This document shows, piece after piece, positions 30,020 through 40,538 of a DNA stretch of 64,000 nt (the stretch's first letter is position 1; each line of letters opens with the position of its first letter). The DNA is taken from positions 62,001 through 126,000 of the forward strand of contig CANXME010002514.1 of the NCBI GenBank assembly GCA_948144175.1, in the 5' to 3' direction. Source of the stretch: Closterium sp. NIES-65. Lineage: Eukaryota; Streptophyta; Zygnematophyceae; Desmidiales; Closteriaceae. The notes below the pieces were generated by a model that was given only the letters and a program-made list of their open reading frames with translations, did not search any database and was not told the DNA's origin. Both the position numbers and the translations under genes were made by a program.

Positions 30020-33000
30020 TGCGTTTTAGTGATCCTCGTTATAGGTAGCTATGGCGGGCAACACCTCGGTGGTAGCTGGTGAATCTTCAGCCCAAGATCG
30101 TAGCGGCAGCCAAGATTCTGGTGTTTCTGCGCCAAGGGGAGCGCGAACAAGCCAGGGCTCGCTGATCAAGGAGGTGCTGAAAAACTTCACCGTCGAGAAG
30201 TTCAATGGTGAGGGTTATGATGATTGGGCCTGGAAAATGCAACTTTATTTCCGTCTGATCGGTTTGCTGAAACTAATGATTGGGGAGGAGCCTAGACCGA
30301 GTGACCCCGCCCTTCAGGAAGATTGGGACGAGCGCGCCTCGGCTGGCTACTACTTGATGTCGCAGAGTTTGGAGCTGAACCAGCGTCACCACGTGATGCA
30401 CCTGCTGCCGGAGGTTGAGTGCGGTCCGAAGGCGTGGACCGTGTTGAAGGAGCTGCACGCCCCGACCTCCGTTGTTGCAACATTGATGCTGGAGAGGGAG
30501 CTATCCGCGTTGCGCCTGAGCGAGGGAGAGCCGGTACAACCTGTCTTGGACAAATTGCGCGACCTCTACGCGAAGTTGGTGACCGCGGGAATCACCTACC
30601 CGGAGCAGACCAAGTGCCTGAAGATGCTCTCGCTGCTGCCGGAATCGTGGCTTCAATTCACGAGCGGATTGAGCCTGCCGCAGAACCAGACCTTGTGGAC
30701 GCTCGAGTGGGTGCGGACGAAGATTCTGGAGGAGGACTTCCGTCGCCGCCAACTGAGGGGTGGAGACGACGGCAGCAGCGGCTACGGGATGCAAGGGAGC
30801 CGACGTGGCAAAGGACGTGGCTTCGGTGGTGCTGGACGCGGTGCAAAGAAAGACGACGACTCCAACGACCAACAAGGAGGTACCGGTTGGGGTCGCGGTG
30901 CGAAATCTGGACGTGGGGGCAAGTCGGGTGCTGGTGGAAAAATGAAAGGGAGTTGCTGGTATTGTGAGAAAGAAGGGCACCCCTGGTTTTTGTGCTATAA
31001 GAAACCCGATGGATGGACCCCCCAGAATCGTCACCAGGATGGCGGCGCGCGGAGGAACCAGAAAAACGGCGCCAACATGGTCGCTGATTCGTCCGACAAC
31101 AACCCGAAGAGCAACGGCGGTGCGGAAAAGAAGAAGGAGCGCACCGCGGGCCAGTTCTTCCATATTGGAGACAAGGGGGAGCAAGGAGACGCCTCTGCCA
31201 ATGTTGGAGCAGAGCTGCACCCCCTGAATTATTGGGTGTTGGACACGGGCGTTGCTTGGACGATGACGCCGCGAAAAGACCTGCTGGACCACGTACGAGC
31301 TGCTCCGATCAACGAGGTGTGCTCTGCCTCTGGACACATGTTGAAGCTGGCTGGTGCGGGACGAGCTGCGTTTAAGGGAGCGGATGGCAAGTCGGTGGTG
31401 CTGCACGACGTTCTCCTCGTCCCCGACCTGAAGGCCAACCTTATCTCCCTCCGTAAGCTTGGCAAGGCTGGGGTGAACACCAACACGGATGGGGCTCGCA
31501 CTTATAAGGGGAAGCTGGGCAATCGGGTGCTTTGGGATCTGCACGAGAGCAAGGACGTGTACAGATCTATGTGGCAGCTGCCGGCGCTGGTGTGGCACGG
31601 TGGGGGGCAGGCTGGAGAGGGGTCTGCATCCCAGGGGGAGTGCAACGCCGTTGGAGGGGTTGGTGTGAAAGTGTCGGCCAGATCTGGGGAGACAGATTGG
31701 GCAACTGCACACCGACGTTTGGGGCATGTGGCAATGCCTTTGCTGAAGCAGCTGGAGAAGGATGGAGCCGTTAAGGGCTTGAAGCTGAACGGACAACCAC
31801 CCGATGATAACTGTGAAATTTGCCTCCTTTCAAAGTTCACCCGTTTCCCCTTCCATAGTGTGGCTGGCAGGAGCAAGAAGCCGTTGGAGCTGGTCCACAT
31901 AGATTTGGTTGGGCCGCTGCCGGTTCAGGGACACAAGGGGGAGCGGTATTTTCTGACCATAGTGGATGACTCGAGCAGGCTAATGTGGGCGTATCCGCTG
32001 AAGCAGAAAGATCACGCCGCCTCCACGATTCGGGACGATTGGCTGCCGTTCGTGGAGAAGCAAGCGGAGTGTGTGGTGAAGCGGATTAGGACAGATCGGG
32101 GTGGTGAGTTCTTTGGAGCTGAGATGACGGCCTGGCTCAAGAAGCAGGGCATCCAGAGGGAGCTGACCACGGCTTACACCCCACAGTCCAACAGTATAGC
32201 AGAATGGGCAAACCGGACAATTCTGGAGACAGCTAGGGCGCTGCTCATAGAATCTGGGCTGGGCAACTTGATGTGGCCCCATGCTGTTCAGCACGCTACC
32301 GTCGCTAGGAACAGGGTACTCACAAAGGTTGGGGATGACTCGTGGGTGCCGTTGGAGAGATGGCTTGGGAGGAAGCCGCCGGTGGACATGCTGAGGGTGT
32401 TCGGTTGCATGGCAGTCGCCCACGTCCCCAAGACCTACCGCAGTAAGTTGGGGGCGAGTGCAATCTGGTGTGTGCATTTGGGGCTGGCTGCTGAGAGCAA
32501 GGGATGGCTGCTGTGGGAGCCTTCCAAGGGTGTGTTGTTTGACAGCAGGGATGTGAAGTTTGTTGAGGGCATGATGTATGGGAGCTGGGAGAAACAGCCG
32601 GAGGCCAGGGTGTCCCAGCAAATGGAGCAGATCACCATGCAGCTGGACCTGACTCCTAGTGTGTGGGAGGAGGAAGAGGAGGCAGCTGCAGAGGGTGGTG
32701 ATAAAGAGAAGGTGCAGGAGGCACCTGCTGGTGGAGGTGATGGTGTGGAGACTAGCGGTAGCACTAGTGGAGCTACTGGATCCGAGGGAGGAGAGCAGCA
32801 GCAGGGAAAAACTAAGAAGCCGAAGGGTGTCGTTATGAAGGGATGGGAGACACCCGTCTCCAGGCCAGGACGTACCCGTATGGCTACTAAGAAGCTGACT
32901 GCAGGAGCTGATGTAGCGGAGCAGCAGCTTGGGACTGAGGAGGCATTGCTGATTCTACCGCATGGCTATGACCCGGATGAGGAGGATGAGCCTGCGTACT

Positions 33001-33699
33001 GTTTTCTTGCCCCTGCACCAGAGGAACCAGCTAGCATGGAGGAGGCATTAGCGGGACCAGATAGGGACAAATGGCTAGCTTCTAGGGATGCTGAGTACCA
33101 GAGCCTGCTGGAGAATGGGACTTGGGAACTAGTGGTGCTGCCTGAGGGAAAGAAAGCGGTACAATGCAAGTAGGTGCTAAGGATCAAGATTGACGACAAG
33201 GGGCAAGTCACCATCTACAAGAGTAGGTTGGTGGCTAAGGGGTTTATGCAGAAGGAGAAGCGGGACTTCAATGAGATCTTTGCTCCCACTGCCAAACCCC
33301 CTACCCTTCGTGTCTTGTTGGCAGATGCAGCCGTTAGTGGGAAGTTCATTATCCAGATGGACATATCAACGGCATTCCTCAACGGGATTTTAGAGGAGGA
33401 GGTGTTCATGACGCAGCCACCTGGGTATGAGGATGGTACGGGCAGGGTGTGCAAGCTGAAAAAGTCCATCTACGGCTTGAAGCAGGCGCCACGCTGCTGG
33501 TACCAGAAGTTGGCAGCTGTTTCAGAGGAGATGGGATTCAGGACCAGCAGCTGTGATGAGAGCCTCTTTCTTAAGGGGGAGGGGGAGAAGCTGGTGCTGT
33601 TTCTGGTCTATGTGGACGACATTCTTCTCTTTAGCAGCAGCATGAAGGAGATCCAGAAGGTGCAGCAGCAGCTGATGGAGAACTTCAAGTGCAAGAACC

Positions 33700-34837
33700 T
33701 GTTGGTGTAAGGGCCTAATAAACTCAAGCTATTAAGACTTTATCACACTTAAAACCTCTCCTCGGGGTCACCTCCAAGGGTCCTTGGGTGCCTGGTACAA
33801 GACCAGCCCCTATCCTCGGGTCCGAGTTTGTAGAGAGAGGGATCAAGAGGGACTTAGTCAAAACAGCAAGAGTACCTTGAACGTCGCGCAGCGTATCGTG
33901 CAGACCGTCGATCGGATTAAGCTGAGAATTTCCTATATCGAAGCTCACTCTAAGAGCTTTAAAATAAGCCAAGTTGCCTCGCGAAAAGTTCTGCCATTAC
34001 GAAGTTATGGCTCGGACAGCGTTAGCCTAGCGTTCGAGTGCTAGCGTACTAGCGTTGACTCGGGTAGCGTTCCGCCATCGCACCGCGTAGAAAAGAAATT
34101 CCAGCAAGGAAGGAATTCGCTTGAATCAATTTCACTATATTCAGGTACAAACAGAGAAGGAATAAATAGCTCTAGCTAGCAAGGACCTTGGGAATCAACC
34201 TGGGAACAACCAGGGATGATCCCAAATAATTCCAAGCAACAGAACCAACCTGGCTGGACAAAATAGCAGGTGATAGGTTGGTGAACAACCTCTGGTTCTG
34301 TTTTTCCAACCTGGGAAAACAACAACCAGGTTCAGGTCCTAAAAACAGAACCTGTTTTGTCTTTGCCCAACCAGCCAAATGCTGGTTCCGCTGGTTTCCC
34401 CTGGCCCTGTAGCATGCAGATACAGACAAACAACATCCAACCTTCACCTAAATTGTACCCCTATAGTGCCTGCCCTGCTACACTATAGTCAACCAAACAA
34501 AACAGTACAATTTCGAGTTGGATAGAACTGAATCTGCGCAATCAAGTAAGTTGAACCGCAAAGCTTCCATCTTGGGTTCCTTTGCGAGCTCGTCCTTTCT
34601 GCTTGTACTGTTCATAGCGCGTACAATGTCATGCCGAAGCGCACATTTTGCGAGTACCTGCAAATGCTTCAAGCGAAAATTGCGAAAGCAAACAAACACA
34701 CAAACATACCATTCACACGCAAATGCATTCGCACACGCATACTCGTACAAACAGACGGCAGGATGTCGTGCAATGTGAATTTGCACCCAACACAAACAGA
34801 CGGCAGGATGTCGTGCAATGTGAATTTGCACCCAACA
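33700..34837 (-). mobile_element. A4, solo LTR of family A inside A3
   Basis: A single family A LTR in minus orientation with perfect TSDs (GAACC at 33695-33699 and 34838-34842). No internal sequence, PBS or partner LTR: the classic product of recombination between the two LTRs of a former full element. It is 1138 bp rather than 1093 because the last 45 bp are repeated. Its sequence is close to the A1/A2 LTRs, so it is young. Confidence 0.95.
34748..34837. repeat. Duplicated 45-bp tip of solo LTR A4
   Basis: The segment that starts CAAACAGACGGCAGG and ends CACCCAACA is present twice head to tail (34748-34792 and 34793-34837). The TSD follows the second copy. No other family A LTR in the window has this. 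Confidence 0.93.
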
Positions 34838-35804
34838 GAACCTTGGATAGGTAAAGTACTACCTAGGGATGCACGTGGAGAGGGATCTGGATCACAGGTG
34901 GTTGAAGCTGCACCAGGAGAGGTTCATCAAAGAGCTTGGGGAGAAGTACGGAATTGAGAATGAGCGCAAGGTTGCGACTCCCCTGCCAGCAAAATTCAAG
35001 CTTGTGAAAGCTGCAGAGGATGAAGGGGTTGAAGCCGAGGAGCAGCAGCAATTTCAGTCCTTGGTGGGCAGCCTCTTGTATGCAGCAGTTCACACGAGGC
35101 CCGACATCTCTTTCTCGGTTGGGCAGCTGGCTAGGGTGGTGCAGAATCCATCAGAGGAGCAGGTGGATGCAGCTGAGCGTGTGGTGAAGTATATGGACTC
35201 TCACCCAAGCATTGGAGTTCAATACTCCGCATCTGCACAGGTGAAGCAGAAAGGGGTTGAGGTGCTGAAAGAGAAGGGGGAGAGGCTTGGAGAAGGCAAG
35301 CTCTTTCTCACTTGCTTTACCGATGCTGCGTGGGCCTCTGAGAAGGAGGATTCCTCATCAGTGGGAGGATACATCTGCGTAGTTGGAGGAGGACCTGTTA
35401 GTTGGAGGTCAAAGAAGCAGACAGAAACAGCACTCTCTTCCGTGGAGTCAGAGTACATGGCAATGTTTCATGGGGTGAAGGAGGTGATTTGGCTGAGGAG
35501 GCTGTTAGAGGAGATTGGCCAGGAGCAAAAGGTTGCTACGCCGCTGTTTTGTGATAGCAAGGGAGCTCTTGGGATGGCCAGGAACGCTGTGCTTCATGGG
35601 CTCAACAAGCACATGCGTATCAAGTGGCACTGGCTGCGTAAGGAGGTAAAGAGGGGGACGGTAAATCCGCTCTACATCAAGACTCACCAGCAGCCAGCAG
35701 ATTTCCTCACCAAGAGGCTTGCGGATGAGCCTCATTGGCGTTGTGTGCGCATGAGTGGAATGAGCATGAACTAGTATGGAATGATGGGGATGCAGCCGGC
35801 AGGC

Positions 35805-35816
35805 TGAAGGGGAGTG
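35805..35816 (+). other. A3 polypurine tract
   Basis: TGAAGGGGAGTG immediately before the 3' LTR; one base differs from the A1/A2 form. Confidence 0.85.
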
Positions 35817-36909
35817 TGTTGGGTGCAAATTTACATTGCACGACATCCTGCTGTCCGTTCGTACGAGTATGCGTGTGCGAATGCATTTGCGTGTGAATGG
35901 TATGTTTTTTGTGTTTGTTTGCTTTCGCAATTTTCGCTTGATACATTTGCAGGTACTCGCACAATGTGCGCTTCGGCATAACATTGTACGCGCTATGAAC
36001 AGTACAAGCAGAAAGGACGAGCTCGCAAAGGAACCCAAGATGGAAGCTTTGCGGTTCGGCTTACTTGATTGTGCAGATTCAGTTCTATCCAACTCGAAAT
36101 TGTACTGTTTTGTTTGGTTGACTATAGTGTAGCAGGGCAGGCACTATAGGGGTACAATTTAGGTGAAGGTTGGATGTTGTTTGTTTGTATCTGCATGCTA
36201 CAGGGCCAGGGGAAACCAGCGGAACCAGCATTTGGCTGGTTGGGCAAAGACAAAACAGGTTCTGTTTTTAGGACCTGAACCTGGTTGTTGTTTTCCCAGG
36301 TTGGAAAACAGAACCAGAGGTTGTTCACCAACCTACCACCTGCTATTTTGTCCAGCCAGGTTGGTTCTGTTGCTTGGAATTATTTGGGATCATCCTTGGT
36401 TGTTCCCAGGATGATTCCCAAGGTCCTTGCTAGCTAGAGTTATTTATTTCTTCTCTGTTTGTACCTGAATATAGTCAATTCGATTCAAGCGAAATCCTTC
36501 CTTGCTGGAATTTCTTTTCTACGCGGTGCGACGGCGGAATGCTACCCGAGTCAACGCTAGTACGCTAGCACTCCAACGCTAGACTAACGCTGTCCGAGCC
36601 ATAACTTCGTAATGGCAGAACTTTTCGCGAGGCAACTTGGCTTATTTTAAAGCTCTTAGAGTGAGCTTCGATATAGTAAATTCTCAGCTTAATCGGATCA
36701 ACGGTCTGCACGATACGCTGCGCGACGTTCAAGGTACTCTTGCTGTTTTGACTTAGTCCCTCTTGATCCCTCTCTCTACAAACTCGGACCCGAGGATAGG
36801 GGCTGGTCTTGTACCAGGCACCCAAGGACCCTTGGAGGTGACCCCGAGGAGAGGTTTTAAGTTTGATAAAGTCTTAATAGCTTGAGTTTATTGGGCCCTT
36901 ACACCAACA
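35817..36909 (+). repeat. A3 3' LTR
   Basis: 1093 bp, about 3% different from the A3 5' LTR by eye; right TSD ACATT follows. Confidence 0.94.
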
Positions 36910-37470
36910 ACATTTGTGAGAAAACTCCAGGAAATCACGAGAAGGTTGCGGACGCCATTTGCAAGGCAAATACTACTTCCCACAAATACACGGATCTCCT
37001 GCGACAAGAAATTGTCTTAGCGGCTGGGCAACTAGTGCTGCTCAACACAAAGAACACGCACCTGCCCGGCCCATCAAAACTACGGCCACCTTTTTGTAAG
37101 CCTTTCAAGATCCTGAAGATGGTGACACCTGTCACTGCGAAGCTGTTGCTACCCGACGACTGGCGCATACATGACACCTTCCACGTCAGCTTACTTCGCA
37201 AGTTTGTGCCTGCCACGATAGCCATCGCGCGACAGAACGCGGCCCCAACAGCACGATCTGTGCCAGAACCGACACTCAACTCGTCCAAGATTTTGGCGTA
37301 CTGTGTTCGGCTCGACGCTTCAGGACGCCACGAGGATTTTCTCATCCATTCGACTGACCGCACTAGTGAGGATGACACTTCGGTGCCATCCGCCTTCCTT
37401 GAAGCTTCCGCGCTTCTTGGTGATTACCTCGTATGCAAGCGTGTTGCGTATATTGACCCCCTTTCTTAAG
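36910..37470 (+). pseudogene. Gypsy integrase C-terminus with chromodomain-like tail
   Basis: Continues the gypsy polyprotein after A3. It contains LVLLNTKNTHLPGPSKLRP, FKILKMVTPVTAKLLLP and DTFHVSLLRKFVPA, the usual integrase C-terminal (GPY/F-type) blocks of Ty3/gypsy. The tail KILAYCVRLDASGRHEDFLIH has the layout of a degenerate chromodomain, which in chromoviruses steers integration to chromatin marks. The chromodomain reading is inference from spacing, with few conserved residues. Confidence 0.7.
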
Positions 37471-37482
37471 GGGGTGGGGTAG

Positions 37483-37900
37483 TGTAAGGAAAAACCCGTT
37501 TTCCTTACTGAAGTTTACTTAACCGCGTACAACCCCAACTTTTGGAAGTACACGTTCGGCCACTTTGCTTCCTCGCGTCATTTTTGGCTTTCTCCTGCCC
37601 AACTTGCACCCAACCTCGTGTTCCTAAGGTTCCCGCCTAGCCAGGTTGTCTCGCTATATAATCGCATGTTTTATGATTGTATCGTCAGTCCAATTGGTCA
37701 CAAGCTTCGTTATTTGTTTTCCGCGCAACTCTGTTTGACAACTAATAACATATCCGATATGTTCTAATTGTTATTTCGTGCATCGCCCATGCGTTTCTCT
37801 TCACCCTTCTCCACATGCGCGCAACCCATGCTACGTCGGGTGGTCCTCATACCTGTGTGTGGGCTGGGATCTGCGTCCGCCTAAAGGCTGGCAAGCTTGG
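37483..37900 (+). repeat. Gypsy 3' LTR, start certain, end not
   Basis: It begins TGTAAGGAAAAACCCG right after the polypurine tract. A perfect 10-bp hairpin (GTAAGGAAAA / TTTTCCTTAC, 37484-37508) opens the LTR and a CTATATAAT TATA-like box lies at about 37651. There is no second LTR to fix the end; 37900 is a rough limit. Confidence 0.5.
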
Positions 37901-38612
37901 TTCCGGGTGGTTCAGCTCGCTTGTATTGCACTCGGACCCCAGTGTAGCACTGCCAAGGTCACGACTGGGCAACAGAAGACGCTACCGGACATAGAACACA
38001 CTACGGGGGACAACAAGACACTACTGGTAGCGCTACCAAGGCTGCTACCAGCAAAAAAGACCCTAATGTACCCAGCCTAATTCTGCCCGGCACGAAGCCG
38101 GAGCCGTTGACTTCGTTGGTTTCGCCAGACACAACCACCCAATACACTTGCAGTCACTGCACACCCTTCAGAACCGAGTTTTGCTTTTTAGTCGAGATGA
38201 CCATCCCCTCCCATTTCCGTCCCTGTTGGCTATCGAACAGGGCCTTCAAACAAGGATGACAACTTTGCTCATCAGTCGGTTTGCGGTTAAGTAGGGGCAA
38301 ACTCGGCTCAAAGCAGTACTAGCGTTACCACCGTAACTACACTCCCTAGTTTTCTTGGTACCGTTTACTATTTGCGGTTGCCCTTGATATTCAAGTATTG
38401 AAAAAAAGAAAAAAGCGAAAAAGTGTTAGTGCAACTATGGGTCTTACTGTTCCATATGTGCAACAAGCTCACTATTCACGTAACCAAATAATCATTTAAC
38501 TCTGGAAAAAATCGTACAGGGGCGATGGAACACACGGGAAGTGATGTGCAAGGTTTTGTATAAAACAATCAAGATCAATATAAAAAATAAGCTCCCACCT
38601 ATTCCGAGAGTG
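37901..38612. other. Unassigned stretch between gypsy LTR and C2
   Basis: No protein match, LTR edge or RNA gene is recognised. It may include the rest of the gypsy LTR. It contains a small inverted repeat (CTGGTAGC at 38024 and GCTACCAG at 38044, with the palindrome GGTAGCGCTACC inside) and an A-rich run near 38400-38430. Confidence 0.5.
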
Positions 38613-38720
38613 TGAAAGATAGAACGAAGAATGACTAGAAACAGGGCAGAACAAGGTTTGTGTAGGCAAAACCTAACAACACTGTGCCCCACAAGGAATG
38701 CCCCACTACAGCCTACAACA
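38613..38720 (-). repeat. 3' LTR of C2
   Basis: The minus strand starts TGTTGTAGGCTGTAGTGGGGC at 38720, matching the C1 LTR start. The low-coordinate edge near 38613 is placed by rough alignment to C1. The length (about 108 bp) agrees with C1, so short LTRs seem typical of family C. Confidence 0.5.
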
Positions 38721-38845
38721 TAGTTCAGACAATGAACTCAACCTAGCAAGGGTAAGCATGAATGTGCAGGAATATATAGATCACAGTACAAGCAAAGTCA
38801 AGAGGTAAGCAAGTAAGGCCAAGTAGGCACAAGACCTAACATAGT

Positions 38846-39428
38846 TCAAAAGCACTGATGATCACAAGGCTGAAGGGCATTGGTAAAGATATCAGAAGTG
38901 TTGGCCCGAGAGGACACGTAAGCAAGAAGAAGCTGACCACGCTGCTGTAACTCTCGAGCAAGGAAGTAGCGCAGAGCAATCCAGTCTGTGATAGGACACA
39001 AGGTCAGCATGGCCTTGTTGTCAACGTACAGAGATAGAGGAGAACGAGGCACCTCTCCCAAGTCAGTCAGCAGGTAGGTGAGCCAGCGTAACTCCTGTGC
39101 AGCCATGGCCCCAGCGAAGATCTCAGCCTCACAACTAGAGCTGAGAACAGAAGACGAGTGGGTAGACCGCCACGAAACAGAGCCAGAACCAAGGCTGAAG
39201 GTGTAACCCTGAGACGACCGCTGCGTAGCTAAGTCGTCAACCCAAGAAGCGTCTGCATGACCAGTGAGGACAACTCGAGCCCGTCCTCCAAGCACGAGCC
39301 CCATGCCCGATATACTGCACAGGTAGCGCAACACCCTCATAAGAGGGTATGCCAGGTCAGGTGGAATGCAGGTCATCAGGTACATGAGGCAGCCAACAAG
39401 CTCTGAGTACGGGCCACTCGGCTCTACA
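38846..39428 (-). pseudogene. C2 RNase H fossil
   Basis: Minus-strand copia RNase H: GCLMYLMTCIPPDLAYPL, RVLRYLCS, LTGHADASWVDD, SQGYTFSLGSGSVSW, SSCEAEIFAGAMAAQELRW, LYVDNKAML and RANTSDIFTNALQ. Acidic blocks are recognisable. It is the 3' continuation of the RT at 59348-60272 and is broken. Confidence 0.8.
39424..39428. repeat. Target-site duplication of the A5-A6 block, left copy (CTACA)
   Basis: CTACA at 39424-39428 and CTACG at 59348-59352 flank the block; four of five bases agree. The family C reading resumes in frame across it, which supports one insertion site. Confidence 0.85.
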
Positions 39429-40523
39429 TGTTGGGTGCAAATTCACATTGCACGACATCTTGCCGTCTGTTTGTATGAGTATGCGTGTGGGAATGCATTC
39501 GGTGTGTGAATGGAATGTTCATATGTTTGTTTGCTTTCGCAATTTTCGCTTGAAGCGTTTGCAGCTACTTGCGCATTATGCCCTTCGGCACAACATTGTC
39601 CGCGCTATGAACAGTACAAGCAGAAAGGACGAGCTCGCGAAGGAACCCAAGATGGAAGCTTTGCGGTTCGGTTCAATTGATTGTGCAGATTCAGTTCTAT
39701 CCAACTCGAAATTGTACTGTTTTGTTTGGTTGACTATAGTGTAGCAGGGCAGGCACTATAGGGGTACAGTTTAGGTGAAGGTTGGATGTTGTTTGTTTGT
39801 ATCTGCTTGCTACAGGGCCAGGGGAAACCAGCGGAACCAGCATTTGGCTGGTTGGGCAAAGAGAAATCAGGTTCTGTTTTTAGGACCGGAACCTGGTTGT
39901 TGTTTTCCCAGGTTGGAAAAACAGAACCAGAGGTTGTTTACCAGCCTACCACCTGCTGTTTTGTCCAACCAGGTTGTTTCTAATGCCTGGAATTATTTGG
40001 GATTATCCTTGGTTGTTCCCATGTTGATTCCCAAGGTCCTTGCTAGCTAGAACTATATATTCCTTCTCTGTTTGTACCTGAATATAGTCAATTCGATTCA
40101 AGCGAAATCCTCCCTTCCAGGGATTTTGTTTCTACGCGGTCCGACGGCGGAATGCTACCCAAGTTAACGCTAGTACGCTAACACTCCAACGCTAGGCAAA
40201 CGCTGTTCGAGCCATAACTTTCTAATGGCAGAACTTTTCGCGAGGCAACTTGGCTTATTTTAAAGCTCTTGGAGTGAACTTCGATATAGGAAATTCTCAG
40301 CTTAATCCGGTCGACGGTCTGCACGATACGCTGCGCGACGTTCAAGGTACTCTTGTTATTTTGACTAAGTCATTCTTGATCTCTCTCTCTACAAACTCGG
40401 ACCCGAGGATAGGGGCTGGTCTTGTACCAGGCACCCAAGGATCCTTGGAGGTGACCCCGAGGAGAGGTTTTTAAGTTTGATAAAGTTTTAATAGTTTGAA
40501 TTTATTAGGCCCTTACACCAACA
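39429..40523 (+). repeat. A5 5' LTR
   Basis: 1095 bp; the most divergent family A LTR here. It shares variants such as GAATGGAATGTTC with the first partial unit at 51965-52228. Confidence 0.92.
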
Positions 40524-40526
40524 AGC

Positions 40527-40538
40527 TAGTATCAGAGC
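40527..40538 (+). other. A5 primer-binding site
   Basis: TAGTATCAGAGC, one base off the initiator-Met type, 3 bp after the LTR. Confidence 0.85.

Larger units (their letters stand above)
30051..35774 (+). pseudogene. A3 gag-pol (split by A4)
   Basis: Same domain order as in A2: gag with CWYCEKEGHPWFLC zinc knuckle, protease VLDTG, integrase HRRLGH and TDRGGEF, RT MDISTAFLNG and YVDDILL, then A4, then RNase H with TDAAWAS and CDSKGALG. It differs from A2 by scattered substitutions throughout, as expected of an older copy. About one break besides the inserted LTR. Confidence 0.9.
28912..36909 (+). mobile_element. Copia family A, copy A3 (contains solo LTR A4)
   Basis: Plus-strand family A element inserted in the gypsy integrase. 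Total span 7998 bp; without the nested LTR and its duplicated 5 bp it is 6855 bp, the family length. LTRs 28912-30004 and 35817-36909, PBS 30008-30019, purine-rich tract before 35817. By eye the LTRs differ at about 25-30 positions (near 3%), so it is older than A1, A2 and A7. The coding part is broken about once besides the nested insertion. Confidence 0.93.
25513..37900 (+). mobile_element. Ty3/gypsy fossil, probable chromovirus (interrupted)
   Basis: Plus-strand remnant in blocks 25513-26794, 27829-28911 and 36910 to about 37900, split by an unclassified insert and by A3. RT comes before integrase, as in Ty3/gypsy. Gag, protease and the 5' LTR are absent; the left edge is an abrupt joint with B2. 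A purine-rich tract (AAGGGGGTGGGGTAG) precedes a 3' LTR start at 37483. Many breaks, well over five. The right limit is uncertain. Confidence 0.75.

Noticed and set aside
37901-38612. A host gene or tRNA in the stretch between gypsy and C2
   Set aside because: No cloverleaf-like A/B box arrangement, no long frame and no recognisable protein were seen; the small palindrome at 38024-38051 is too short to call.
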